A model generated the notes under the pieces. The model did no database searches, was not told where the DNA came from, and saw nothing but the letters and a program-made list of their open reading frames with translations. A stretch of 58,453 bases of DNA, taken from positions 1 to 58,453 of IMG/VR virus record IMGVR_UViG_3300025141_000103. One strand, 5' to 3'. Within the stretch, counting starts at the first letter, position 1; each line of letters begins with the position of its first letter. The DNA comes from a virus. The position numbers and the translations under genes were made by a program. Positions 25,575 through 33,123 of the stretch are shown piece by piece.

Positions 25575-26954
25575 CTATGCCTTATATAAGGTGAATCGTT
25601 TACGTGGTGTCCACTTTTCAAATGCAGTGTCCATGTCTTTAATGAATCGGTTGCTCATGTTCTCTGCTGTCATACCTATCTCTTCCATTTGAACAAACTC
25701 AACACCTTTTTCACCACATTCTTTTCTTTTCTCAGCACCCATGTCATAAAAATGCTTAATACCATCTGCAGCATCTTCGTAACGTGGTCTGTCATCAAAG
25801 ATATATGGTGTCGGTGGTGAACCTTGTAAGGAAAGATTAGATGGAAATACAGGATATGCCCAATCACCATGCTCTTTGTATCTACCTCTGTGGTTAGATT
25901 GAAACTCATCAGTATAATCATCTACTGTAAGATAAGAACCATCTTCTTTTTTGAAACCACATTGGTCTTGTAATCCACCTGTAACATTAACCACGATAGG
26001 TGTTCCACACATTAGAGATTCACAAGTTCCCAATCCAAATCCTTCATTAGATGCGATATTAATTGTAACGTCTGCTATGTTATACATCCAACACATCTGA
26101 TTGTTATCCAATTTCTCATTTGAGAATATAACATCATAATCGGGACACATCTCAGCAACTACTGCTGGCAAGTCAGTTCCATTGTCATCAACTGGTTGAG
26201 TGTGCATTATTAATGCACATTTTTTAGATTCATCTTTTGGTAACATATCACAAAATGTTTTAAATGCCATAACTACATCACCAGGTAATTTTCTACGAAT
26301 ATTTCTGTTGTTCCAAAATACTACAAAATCATATTGTTTACCACCAAGAATATGTTGCTTATACTTTTTAAGTTTATCATAATCTTGATGTAATGTATCT
26401 ACTGGTTTAAAATCTTTATGATTTATACCATGTGGAATATAGGTATTATCCCAATCGGTTCTTGGTTTCTTCTGACATACATTATCTACAATATTAACTG
26501 TTTGTCGTGATATGTTCATAATCAAATCACAACTCTCATAATATGGTTCATTCCATCTTGGATAAGGTAAGTTATCCCATATATTGTAGTAGAAGATAGG
26601 AACATTCTGTCTTACTTCATGTTCCATATTATATAACCACTGCCAAAATCTTGGGTCTGTATAGTGTAGGATAGCATCTGGTTTTTCCATTCCCATTATA
26701 CTTCTCAATATTTCATCATTTCCATAACCACTTATTGGATATATCTTTAGATATGCATCTTTAATACCGTAGTCTTTAGATATAGCTTCAGATAAATCTA
26801 CAACGTTTCCCTCTTCAGGATGTTTTATTGCTCCACCTATCTGAACCCAATCATATCTATCTAATGTACCAACAACAAATTCTCTTGACATCGTTCCAAC
26901 ACCACTTGACATTCTCAAGTCATCTGATAGTAATAATATCTTCTTTTTTGCCAT
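25575..26954 (-). CDS. GT4-type glycosyltransferase (GT-B)
   Basis: 459 residues from the ATG at 26954 (MAKKKILLLSDDLRMSSGVG), with AGG seven bases upstream. LLSDDLRMSSGVGTMSREFV is the N-terminal acceptor/donor loop, and NIASNEGFGLGTCESLMCGTPIVVNVTGGLQDQ is the E-G-F-G-x2-x2-E nucleotide-sugar block. HPEEGNVVDLSEAISKDYG and HYTDPRFWQWLYNMEHEV resemble GT4 enzymes acting on glycan chains. The first ATG follows the stop of the ribbon-helix-helix gene immediately, so it is probably co-transcribed with it. Confidence 0.87.
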   Translation of the reverse strand: MAKKKILLLSDDLRMSSGVGTMSREFVVGTLDRYDWVQIGGAIKHPEEGNVVDLSEAISKDYGIKDAYLKIYPISGYGNDEILRSIMGMEKPDAILHYTDPRFWQWLYNMEHEVRQNVPIFYYNIWDNLPYPRWNEPYYESCDLIMNISRQTVNIVDNVCQKKPRTDWDNTYIPHGINHKDFKPVDTLHQDYDKLKKYKQHILGGKQYDFVVFWNNRNIRRKLPGDVVMAFKTFCDMLPKDESKKCALIMHTQPVDDNGTDLPAVVAEMCPDYDVIFSNEKLDNNQMCWMYNIADVTINIASNEGFGLGTCESLMCGTPIVVNVTGGLQDQCGFKKEDGSYLTVDDYTDEFQSNHRGRYKEHGDWAYPVFPSNLSLQGSPPTPYIFDDRPRYEDAADGIKHFYDMGAEKRKECGEKGVEFVQMEEIGMTAENMSNRFIKDMDTAFEKWTPRKRFTLYKA

Positions 26955-26955
26955 A

Positions 26956-27147
26956 TTAGTACCTACTACCACTTTGTGTTAGATTACTGTAGGTCATTAT
27001 TTTTTCTTGAAATTTCATATCTGTACAATATAAATCCATTGAACGATTAACTAATTTTTGAAGAGTAAACTCTTCCTCTATACTCAGTCCTTTAAATTTT
27101 TTATATAAATCGGTAAGAACTTTAACCGATGTTAGTTTGCTTTCCAT
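26956..27147 (-). CDS. Ribbon-helix-helix (Arc/MetJ-like) DNA-binding protein
   Basis: 63 residues from the ATG at 27147 (MESKLTSVKVLTDLYKKF), chosen over 27162 because GGAG lies nine bases upstream. A short strand (LTSVKVL), then two helices (DLYKKFKGLS, FTLQKLVNRSMDLYCTD) fit the ribbon-helix-helix fold, usually a dimeric repressor binding operator DNA through the strand. It lies at the head of the glycosyltransferase group and just after the SLOG gene, so it may regulate early transcription of this region. No operator was identified. Confidence 0.6.
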   Translation of the reverse strand: MESKLTSVKVLTDLYKKFKGLSIEEEFTLQKLVNRSMDLYCTDMKFQEKIMTYSNLTQSGSRY

Positions 27148-27187
27148 ATGTAATAACTCCATTCATATATATATAAATATAAATATA

Positions 27188-27598
27188 TTAAGAAATAAAC
27201 ACAACTTTTTTCTTGTGTTTCTTAGCGTGATTTACTGCGTTTTTTGTTCCTGATGTTAATTCTCCATCTTTAATAAAAGCAACAACTCCATCTGAATATT
27301 TGATAATAGCTTCATTTCTGATAAAGAAATGTTTAACATTGTATTCTTTACCATATTTGAACTGATTTTCTATACAGTAAGAATTGTGTGGTTCGTGATA
27401 TGGTGGAAATTCAGTATATTTTATACCAAACTCAAGTGCATACTCTCTTGCGTATTTGTCTGCACCAAATTTAGCTCCACCACTAACAACTTCTATAAAC
27501 TCACCATGCTCTTCTTTTAGTTTATAGACGAACTCTTTTATCTTTAGTTTGTTAGTGTATGTTCTTGAACCTATTATTGCTATCTTGACGGTCTCGAT
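27188..27598 (-). CDS. SLOG-family (DUF2493/YspA-like) nucleotide-binding protein without a canonical start
   Basis: A 136-codon open frame between a TAA (27617..27619) and a TAA at 27188. It has no ATG, GTG or TTG before the conserved region, so automatic calls miss it. The protein reads KIAIIGSRTYTNKLKIKEFV, VVSGGAKFGADKYAREYALE, IRNEAIIKYSDGVVAFIKDG, SGTKNAVNHAKKHKKKVVFIS: exactly the GSR, SGG-x-G-A-D, R-N, D-x-V-x-A-F and SGT blocks of SLOG proteins that bind nucleotide or NAD-like ligands. The likely start is ATC at 27598 (AAAGGA ten bases upstream). A -1 frameshift from the upstream gene, with which it overlaps by 19 bases, is the alternative. The family appears in phage and defence contexts. 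Confidence 0.7.
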   Translation of the reverse strand: METVKIAIIGSRTYTNKLKIKEFVYKLKEEHGEFIEVVSGGAKFGADKYAREYALEFGIKYTEFPPYHEPHNSYCIENQFKYGKEYNVKHFFIRNEAIIKYSDGVVAFIKDGELTSGTKNAVNHAKKHKKKVVFIS

Positions 27599-28020
27599 GT
27601 TTCTATTGTCCTTTGGTTAACACTTAAAATAAAATTAGATATTTTTATGTAATCATCTAATCCTTTTGGTATCAATTCTCCGACTTGGGATTTGTAGGTA
27701 TATCTACTTCTGTTAAACTTTTTATTATTTGGTAGTGGATTGTTAGGGTCTTCAACTTCAAACAAAACATAGTCATTGACATTTATAGTGCTTGATTGTT
27801 TGAACGAAGTTCTGTGCTTGAAAATTCCATCATAACGTTTTGCAAAGTTTACTACTGGCTTTGCATCAATCAAATCAGTATTCATAGATACTTTTAAAGT
27901 CCAAGATGTATTAATCTTAGAGTAACATTCTTTTATTTTTTCAACAACCAATTCTTCACAATCTTTTTCAATGAAAAGATGTGCTGGTAGTCTTAGACTT
28001 ATATTAAATCTTTCGTACAT
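27580..28020 (-). CDS. Hypothetical protein, 146 aa
   Basis: Begins MYERFNISLRLPAHLFIEKDCEELV and has alternating strand and helix segments (TSWTLKVSMNTDL, NVNDYVLFEVEDPN, SRYTYKSQVGELI). No motif I recognise. It lies two bases below the PD-(D/E)XK nuclease gene, and its last codons overlap the SLOG frame, which sits in the -1 frame. If that gene is made by frameshifting, this protein would be its N-terminal half; nothing in the sequence gives a classic slippery site. Confidence 0.55.
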   Translation of the reverse strand: MYERFNISLRLPAHLFIEKDCEELVVEKIKECYSKINTSWTLKVSMNTDLIDAKPVVNFAKRYDGIFKHRTSFKQSSTINVNDYVLFEVEDPNNPLPNNKKFNRSRYTYKSQVGELIPKGLDDYIKISNFILSVNQRTIETSRPSR

Positions 28021-28022
28021 AT

Positions 28023-28886
28023 TTATTTAACTCCTGCATCACAATATTCAGTTTGATTAAACTCACAAAAACGACAGTTCTTCTTTGAAGCTTCTTTCCT
28101 ATAAATATGTTCTTGGTTATACTTTCCATCAACAAAACATTCATCGATAAAAGATTTGATATTGTTAGTAACTTTATTGATACTTGGTGTACCATTTGCA
28201 GGTGTGAATGTCTGAACTCTTCTTTGTGGCCAGTCTACTTTGTCATATAACTTACGTTTTACAATAAAATATTCTACATCTATCTTATCTAATGGTATGT
28301 CATGTTGAGCACCATAGAATTGTTTGTATAATAATAATTGATCTGTCTTAGTCTTGTCAGCTTTAGCCCACTTATTCCAACCCATCGTAGAAGTCTTAAT
28401 ATCTATGATTTTATACTTTTCTCTTACAGTATCATAGATTAGAACATCAATATAACCGACAAACTTAATCTTATTTGGTAAGTCATAATCAATAGGAACT
28501 TCTATACCAACTAACTCATAACCTTTTTTACTGAAATACATTCCACGTTTCTTAATAAACCACTCTATTATAGCTAACCCATGTTCATAGAACTCTTGCA
28601 TCTCCTCTTGAGATGATACTTCTTCACCATGTAAATCTTCTACTATCTCTTTGTAGTAGGTTTTCATCCTATGTAATAACATACTTGCTAATGGTAGAGC
28701 ATCAGCTTTCTTGATATTATCATTATACATTACAGTTAGATATGTCTGTAATACATCGTGCATAGCTGAACCAAACAAGGTATGTATATTACCCTTGAAT
28801 GTTCTTAACCCATCAATATAGTTTAACTTCCACTTGTGAGGACATACAGCCCATTGTGAATATTGACTATAACTAATCTTTTTCAT
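28023..28886 (-). CDS. PD-(D/E)XK nuclease with Fe-S-type cysteines (Cas4/RecB-like)
   Basis: 287 residues from the ATG at 28886 (MKKISYSQYSQW), which overlaps the small gene's stop (TGATG); an ATG at 28898 is the alternative. Near the N-terminus is CPHKWKL; the nuclease core follows: ELVGIEVPIDY, FVGYIDVLIYD (Asp), YKIIDIKTS (D-x-K) and a Q-x3-Y (QLLLYKQFY). The C-terminus has a C-X2-C-X7-C cluster (CRFCEFNQTEYC), which with the N-terminal Cys fits the four-Cys iron-sulfur cluster of Cas4/AddB-type exonucleases. Likely a DNA exonuclease in recombination or host DNA breakdown. Confidence 0.87.
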   Translation of the reverse strand: MKKISYSQYSQWAVCPHKWKLNYIDGLRTFKGNIHTLFGSAMHDVLQTYLTVMYNDNIKKADALPLASMLLHRMKTYYKEIVEDLHGEEVSSQEEMQEFYEHGLAIIEWFIKKRGMYFSKKGYELVGIEVPIDYDLPNKIKFVGYIDVLIYDTVREKYKIIDIKTSTMGWNKWAKADKTKTDQLLLYKQFYGAQHDIPLDKIDVEYFIVKRKLYDKVDWPQRRVQTFTPANGTPSINKVTNNIKSFIDECFVDGKYNQEHIYRKEASKKNCRFCEFNQTEYCDAGVK

Positions 28887-29017
28887 CAATCCATCCACTT
28901 TCCATGTTTAAATAAATGCCAGGTTCTATGTTTGAAAATTTCCCATAATAAACCTATGAAAGTATCTGATTCATACTTTCCAACATCACAATAATATACG
29001 AACATTTTGCTATTCAT
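28886..29017 (-). CDS. Small protein, 43 aa
   Basis: Begins at the ATG at 29017, two bases after the Mom-like stop begins, with AAGG six bases upstream, and ends at a TGA that overlaps the nuclease start. The product MNSKMFVYYCDVGKY... ends GKWMD and includes DTFIGLLWEIFKHRTWHLF, a dense aromatic helix that does not look like random translation. The promoter at 28993..29022 lies across its first codons, so it can be made only from read-through transcription. Function unknown. Confidence 0.6.
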   Translation of the reverse strand: MNSKMFVYYCDVGKYESDTFIGLLWEIFKHRTWHLFKHGKWMD

Positions 29018-29022
29018 GTCAA
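28993..29022 (-). promoter_or_regulatory. Sigma70-like promoter, copy 2 of the set
   Basis: Minus strand TTGACA (29017..29022), 18-bp spacer ending TTCG, TATATT (28993..28998). The -35 overlaps the stop codon of the Mom-like gene and the -10 lies inside the small 43-codon gene. Transcription should start near 28986 and carry the nuclease, SLOG, RHH and following genes. Confidence 0.7.
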
Positions 29023-29651
29023 GCCTTTTTTAATCTTTTTATCTTCTTTTTAATACCTTTGTTAAGGTAGTAAACGTATCTGTTTTTACTCTTTCTCTTC
29101 TTAAAGAATACATCAGGGTCTTTTGCTTCCCATCTTGCACGTATTCTTCTACTATATGGTTTGATTGGTTGACTTAAAGACCTACTATGATACTCTCTAC
29201 CATCAACCATCAGAACTCTACCTGCGCCAGTCTCACCTACGAACTCAAAGTTACTAGCTCTGTAAATTACACCTGTGTGTCCGTATTGTTTATCTGCAAA
29301 TGAGATTATAACTTCGTAATCTGTATTCTGTCTTAACCATTTTATAGTTTGAGCTATAAAGAAACTCTCTGCATTCTTTGGTGTATCGTCAATACAAACT
29401 AATCTTCTCAACTCCACACATCTATCAGGATTGATAGGATTGTATGCTTTAGCAGTATTTGGCATGGATGGTATGGCATACATCATAGCACCTACCATTT
29501 TTGGAATACCAAAGTTACCTGGAGCAAATAATGCGAAACACTCCAAACCTTGTATTCCATTGGTGTTATGACTATAGTGGTGTTTATGAATAAACTCCTG
29601 TATAGCCATACGAGGAACTACCTCAACTGTGTAATCCTTGAAATCAGGCAA
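29019..29651 (-). CDS. Mom-family protein (putative DNA adenine modification), copy 1
   Basis: 210 residues. HKHHYSHNTNG near residue 24, VELRRLVCIDDTPKNAESF near 80, VIISFADKQYGHTGVIYRASNFEFVG near 115-138 match the layout of the Mu Mom family, a GNAT-like fold that converts adenine in DNA to a carbamoylmethyl derivative and so blocks restriction. The C-terminus is very basic (KKRKSKNRY, KKKIKRLKKA), fitting contact with DNA. A second, divergent member lies at 33120..33881. Mom needs other factors that are not fully known; no hydroxymethyl or thymidine hypermodification gene is seen here. Confidence 0.78.
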   Translation of the reverse strand: MPDFKDYTVEVVPRMAIQEFIHKHHYSHNTNGIQGLECFALFAPGNFGIPKMVGAMMYAIPSMPNTAKAYNPINPDRCVELRRLVCIDDTPKNAESFFIAQTIKWLRQNTDYEVIISFADKQYGHTGVIYRASNFEFVGETGAGRVLMVDGREYHSRSLSQPIKPYSRRIRARWEAKDPDVFFKKRKSKNRYVYYLNKGIKKKIKRLKKA

Positions 29652-30147
29652 TTGTTCTTATGTCTGTGCCACTTGATTCAAAGTATAAACCAACTGATTT
29701 AAGTTGTTTATCTTCTACACCAAACTTTTTTAACATAGCTGATAGTTCCATTTGACCTGCTTCGGTTAACATATACATTTCGATAGCATCAACTGCTTCT
29801 CTAACACTAACCTCTAAGTCATTACGAACTACATTTACCATCCATTGTGGATAATCCATATTCTTTTTCTTCTTTCCCTTGATATACTTCAAGTAGTAAT
29901 TTCCTTTTGGAATGATATCCATATACGTTTTGTATATTAGTTCAGGCTTTAAATTGTATTTCTGAACCTCATTTACTATGGGTAGGAAATCTGATCTCAT
30001 TGAAAGGAATCGGTTTACAAGAAATGTAGACCAACCCTTTTTGTCTTCATCAGAAAGGGATTCCCAAAATCCTTTTTTCTGAAATTTGGTGATTTGTTTT
30101 AGATAATCAAATACACCTTTACGTTTAACTGTCTGTTTCTTCGCCAA
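29644..30147 (-). CDS. 62: Clamp loader small subunit (T4 gp62-like)
   Basis: 167 residues from a TTG at 30147 that gives MAKKQTVKRKGVFDYLKQ; AGG lies eight bases upstream. Longer in-frame starts exist (to 30210). T4 gp62 is 187 residues; shared features are a helical N-terminus, STFLVNRFLSMRSDFLPIVNEV, YKTYMDIIPKGNYYLKYIKGK and a late charged helix (SAMLKKFGVEDKQLKS). It works with the ATPase gp44 to load the clamp gp45. The gene order gp44, small zinc protein, gp62 in one transcription unit supports the call. Confidence 0.75.
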   Translation of the reverse strand: MAKKQTVKRKGVFDYLKQITKFQKKGFWESLSDEDKKGWSTFLVNRFLSMRSDFLPIVNEVQKYNLKPELIYKTYMDIIPKGNYYLKYIKGKKKKNMDYPQWMVNVVRNDLEVSVREAVDAIEMYMLTEAGQMELSAMLKKFGVEDKQLKSVGLYFESSGTDIRTIA

Positions 30148-30403
30148 GTTCTTTACCTGTAATATCAGTTCCTTCAAGTAGTTTTGATGGAACGTGTCCA
30201 CAATTACCACAACTATAGACCTGAATAGGAACTACTCCCTCTTCTCCTGTGGGTGATACCAATGCCGATATTCTCTTCAATACAAAGGATTGTATAAATA
30301 GATAGTTCGTACACTTTTCACATTTCATAGTTTCAGCTTGTTTCAAATCTACCTTGACTTGAGCTTGTGGTTTCTTGATAGGTCCTTTTGGATGCATACT
30401 CAT
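30125..30403 (-). CDS. Small zinc-ribbon protein between clamp loader genes
   Basis: 92 residues; start at 30403 with AGGAG seven bases upstream and an ATGA overlap with the gp44 stop. CEKCTNYLF and YSCGNCGHVP form two C-X2-C knuckles about 39 residues apart around ISALVSPTGEEGVVPIQVY. The layout is a four-Cys ribbon with a beta hairpin. Small zinc proteins at this place are common in T4-like marine phages; the role is not known. Confidence 0.65.
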   Translation of the reverse strand: MSMHPKGPIKKPQAQVKVDLKQAETMKCEKCTNYLFIQSFVLKRISALVSPTGEEGVVPIQVYSCGNCGHVPSKLLEGTDITGKELGEETDS

Positions 30404-31317
30404 TTGATTACTCCTAATAATTCAATTAACATAGCCATAAAGTTTATTTCTTTATCGACAACTTGCATATCGGACTGTTCATATCTGGCTAATATCAATA
30501 TAACAGCTGCCATATTACCTGCTGCAAACTCATCCACATTATCATACAATAATCTGAAACAATCTGAATAATCTCTGATAGCATTATCAGCAAGTAGTTG
30601 TCGTAAATTTGCGAAAGCAGTCTTCTTATCTTGTGTTTTAAGAATATCCAATACTTTCAATTTATAATCATTCTGAATGGTGCTTTGTCTATCCATAACA
30701 ACCTTATTATCAACAACACTTCTTTGTGTAGCATTGATAATCTTTCTAACGTCAGGATAACTACTATCAATCAGAACTTTTAAGTCTTCATTATCATAGG
30801 TTGTATTTTCTAATTCCATCACCTTAGTAAGATGAACAGCCACATCTTTCTTACTTGGTGGTATAATCTCAAATACTTGACAACGACTCTGTAGTGGATC
30901 GATTATTCTTTCTACAAAGTTACAAGTCAAGATAAACCTACAATGTTTACTAAAGGTTTCCATAAGGTTACGGAGAGCTGCTTGTGCGTTAGGTGTAATA
31001 TAATCACACTCATCTAAGACAATCACTTTCATATCCTTGAAACCAATCGTAGATGCGAATTGTCTCACCTTATTACGAACTGTATCTACACTATTCTCAT
31101 CAGATGCGTTAATGTATAGATAATCACACTCAATATTCTTAACAATCAGTTTAGCAAGTGTTGTTTTACCTGTTCCAGCTCTTCCATATAAAAGTAGATG
31201 TGGAACATCATTTGATTTGATGTATCTCTCTACCTTTGCTTTTAAATGTTCGTTACCAACATAGTTTTCTAACTGAGTTGGTCTATATCTTTCTACCCAT
31301 AATGAATGTTCAGCCAT
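30400..31317 (-). CDS. 44: Clamp loader large subunit, AAA+ ATPase (T4 gp44-like)
   Basis: 305 residues (T4 gp44 is 319). Walker A GRAGTGKTT at residues 45-53, Walker B VIVLDECD at 98-105, sensor region FILTCNF, and the SRC arginine finger PLQSRCQVF at about 141-149, as in replication factor C. N-terminal WVERYRPTQLENYVG is the RFC box. It assembles with gp62 into the complex that opens the gp45 clamp at primer ends. Confidence 0.96.
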   Translation of the reverse strand: MAEHSLWVERYRPTQLENYVGNEHLKAKVERYIKSNDVPHLLLYGRAGTGKTTLAKLIVKNIECDYLYINASDENSVDTVRNKVRQFASTIGFKDMKVIVLDECDYITPNAQAALRNLMETFSKHCRFILTCNFVERIIDPLQSRCQVFEIIPPSKKDVAVHLTKVMELENTTYDNEDLKVLIDSSYPDVRKIINATQRSVVDNKVVMDRQSTIQNDYKLKVLDILKTQDKKTAFANLRQLLADNAIRDYSDCFRLLYDNVDEFAAGNMAAVILILARYEQSDMQVVDKEINFMAMLIELLGVIK

Positions 31318-31873
31318 TTATTATTTCCTTTATCTGGTTTAATTCTTTAATTCTATAACTTGGGTTTGATTCTTGATTGTATATTTGATTCATCATTATA
31401 TAACCCTCTTTCATTCCACGACCTCTAACCCAATTATCAAAGTTTTCTGGTGAATCATCTACTAAATAATCCACAGGTATCTTCCATTTAAATCTACCTC
31501 TTGTAAAGTATACTGTATCAAAATTCAATCCATACTTACCTAACCAAGATAAAGTATAATGTCTAACGTGTGGTATCTGAGAAGTAACACAAACAAGACT
31601 ATGATTATTATTATCCGCCCATTCAAATAAATCATACATTTGTTCTATAGCACCATCTATAGGAATACTATCTCCCATAATCTCTTTCGCGTATTCATCA
31701 CGATAAATTCTTTTTATATCTTCTCTGGTACAATTAAAATCATTTTGGAAACTCCAATCTGATATTTCCACAAAATCATCTTTAAGATAGTGAGGATAAT
31801 TTTCACGAACCACTTTAGTAAGTCCTTGACAAAAATCTCTTAACACTCCGTCTACATCTATTCCTATTACCAT
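31310..31873 (-). CDS. 5'(3')-deoxyribonucleotidase-like HAD phosphatase
   Basis: 187 residues. Motif I GIDVDGVLRDF gives the two catalytic Asp residues (6 and 8); VCVTSQIPHV near residue 103 has the motif II Ser/Thr; FKWKIPVDYLVDDSPENF near 145 gives the motif III Lys and motif IV Asp pair. This is the 5' nucleotidase deoxy C family that removes phosphate from deoxynucleoside monophosphates. A phage may use it to trim nucleotide pools, or the fold may serve another phosphate. First gene after a promoter, with TTGGAG upstream of its ATG. Confidence 0.83.
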   Translation of the reverse strand: MVIGIDVDGVLRDFCQGLTKVVRENYPHYLKDDFVEISDWSFQNDFNCTREDIKRIYRDEYAKEIMGDSIPIDGAIEQMYDLFEWADNNNHSLVCVTSQIPHVRHYTLSWLGKYGLNFDTVYFTRGRFKWKIPVDYLVDDSPENFDNWVRGRGMKEGYIMMNQIYNQESNPSYRIKELNQIKEIING

Positions 31874-31905
31874 AAAGCTTATATTTCTCCAATTTAGTAT
31901 ACTGG

Positions 31906-31935
31906 AATATACGAATAAAAACCAGTATAAGTCAA
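31906..31935 (-). promoter_or_regulatory. Sigma70-like promoter, copy 3 of the set
   Basis: Minus strand TTGACT (31930..31935), 18-bp spacer ending TTCG, TATATT (31906..31911). Predicted start of transcription near 31899. It heads the nucleotidase, gp44, zinc protein, gp62 and Mom-like genes. Confidence 0.75.
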
Positions 31936-31943
31936 GTCTTTTT

Positions 31944-32786
31944 TCAGCTATCTCTTCCCATTATTTTTTTAAGGTCGTCACCACGATAGAAATCAGTTTG
32001 TGATTCTTTTGAGTTTTCATAATTATCCAATATTTTTCCTCTAGCACATTCATATATCCAATCGGAACGTAAGTATTTTTTTGATAAAAACCCTATTTGA
32101 TTATAGTCAAATAGCCTATTATACTTGTAGTTATTTAAATTAGGAAATTCATTTCCCCAACTGCTCAATCCTTTACCACCTCTGTAACCATACTCACCTT
32201 TTTCTTCATTTACTAACTCTGCTGAAACATATGCATCATATCTTGGTTCAAACCCACCTATCTCCTTAACAGTTTTGTATTGCATAGCTAAGAAACTTGG
32301 TCTAACACTTATAAGGTTTTTGATTGGTTTATCAAAAATATGTCTATTCTCTTCTTTGACATAATCAACTGCTCTCATACCATCAAACTCTTCCTTAATA
32401 CCAACATCAATGACCTTATTATAGTCATAGTTTTGAACAAGATAGTTAGCACCATTACCCATAATCTTGTATCCATCTAAAGTAAGAATATCAATAACTA
32501 ATTTAATAAATTCAAAATCCTTTATGACTAAATCATCGTGCATAAAGAAACACACATCTTCATCATCTATATCAAGATAGTTTATAGCTTGTTCGTATGC
32601 ACCATACTCTTCTCCACCATTAGGAAATACCTTATAATCAAAGTTTTCTTTTATAAAATCTGTAGGTTCTTTGTGACAAGACCAAAAAACGTGAATATCA
32701 TCTGGATTGTATTCTTGTAATGTATTAAAACCATTTAATACTGTTTCTTGATTCATGTGCCAACCACATATTATAAATCTAACCAT
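31944..32786 (-). CDS. Glycosyltransferase-like protein (GT-A)
   Basis: 280 residues. FIICGWHMNQETVLNGF opens the fold, HVFWSCHKEP and VFPNGGEEYGAYEQAINYL follow, and VCFFMHDDLVIKDF near residue 85 carries a double Asp in place of DxD. PSFLAMQYKTVKEIGGFEPRYDAYVSAELVNEEKG resembles the acceptor-side block of GT2-type enzymes. It lies away from the main glycan island, between the replication promoter at 31.9 kb and the small membrane protein. No clear SD precedes its ATG; translation may depend on the upstream gene two bases away. Confidence 0.65.
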   Translation of the reverse strand: MVRFIICGWHMNQETVLNGFNTLQEYNPDDIHVFWSCHKEPTDFIKENFDYKVFPNGGEEYGAYEQAINYLDIDDEDVCFFMHDDLVIKDFEFIKLVIDILTLDGYKIMGNGANYLVQNYDYNKVIDVGIKEEFDGMRAVDYVKEENRHIFDKPIKNLISVRPSFLAMQYKTVKEIGGFEPRYDAYVSAELVNEEKGEYGYRGGKGLSSWGNEFPNLNNYKYNRLFDYNQIGFLSKKYLRSDWIYECARGKILDNYENSKESQTDFYRGDDLKKIMGRDS

Positions 32787-32787
32787 A

Positions 32788-33123
32788 TTATTTATTCACA
32801 AGTTGTATTAAAATTATAGTTGTTGCAAGAACTAAACAAAGACCTGTTTTCCAATTAGGTATCTCACCTAATATACCCCAAGTCATTACTGCAAATATCA
32901 AGTTACCAAGACCAAATCCTATTAATCTGATATTCCATACATAACCAAAGTGTTCATATGAAAGTCGTGTTGAATAGTAAAACAGATAACTTATAGGTAA
33001 TCCTGCTAATATTATCCACCATTGAGATTTCATAAAATCCCACTTAAATTGTCCATTCATATGGAAAAATGCTATTATGTGTCCCATTATACTAAGACAG
33101 ATAGCTCCTAATAACTTACTCAT
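32788..33123 (-). CDS. Four-span membrane protein, DMT/SMR-transporter-like
   Basis: 111 residues with about four hydrophobic segments: LLGAICLSIMGHIIAFF, WWIILAGLPISYLFYY, LIGFGLGNLIFAVMTW and TGLCLVLATTIILIQL. The pair TWGILGEIPNWKTGLCLVL resembles the G-E-x5-G turn before the last helix in drug/metabolite transporters. That would make it a single-domain transporter or flippase-like protein in the inner membrane; EmrE-type proteins are of this size. A link to carrying a small precursor for the neighbouring Mom-like or glycosyltransferase genes is only a position-based idea. Confidence 0.6.
   Translation of the reverse strand: MSKLLGAICLSIMGHIIAFFHMNGQFKWDFMKSQWWIILAGLPISYLFYYSTRLSYEHFGYVWNIRLIGFGLGNLIFAVMTWGILGEIPNWKTGLCLVLATTIILIQLVNK

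Noticed and set aside
27188-28020. Programmed frameshift joining 27580..28020 to the SLOG frame
   Set aside because: The phase is right for a -1 shift, but there is no classical slippery heptamer or strong structure near 27590..27615, so ATC initiation is preferred; kept as an alternative in the feature.
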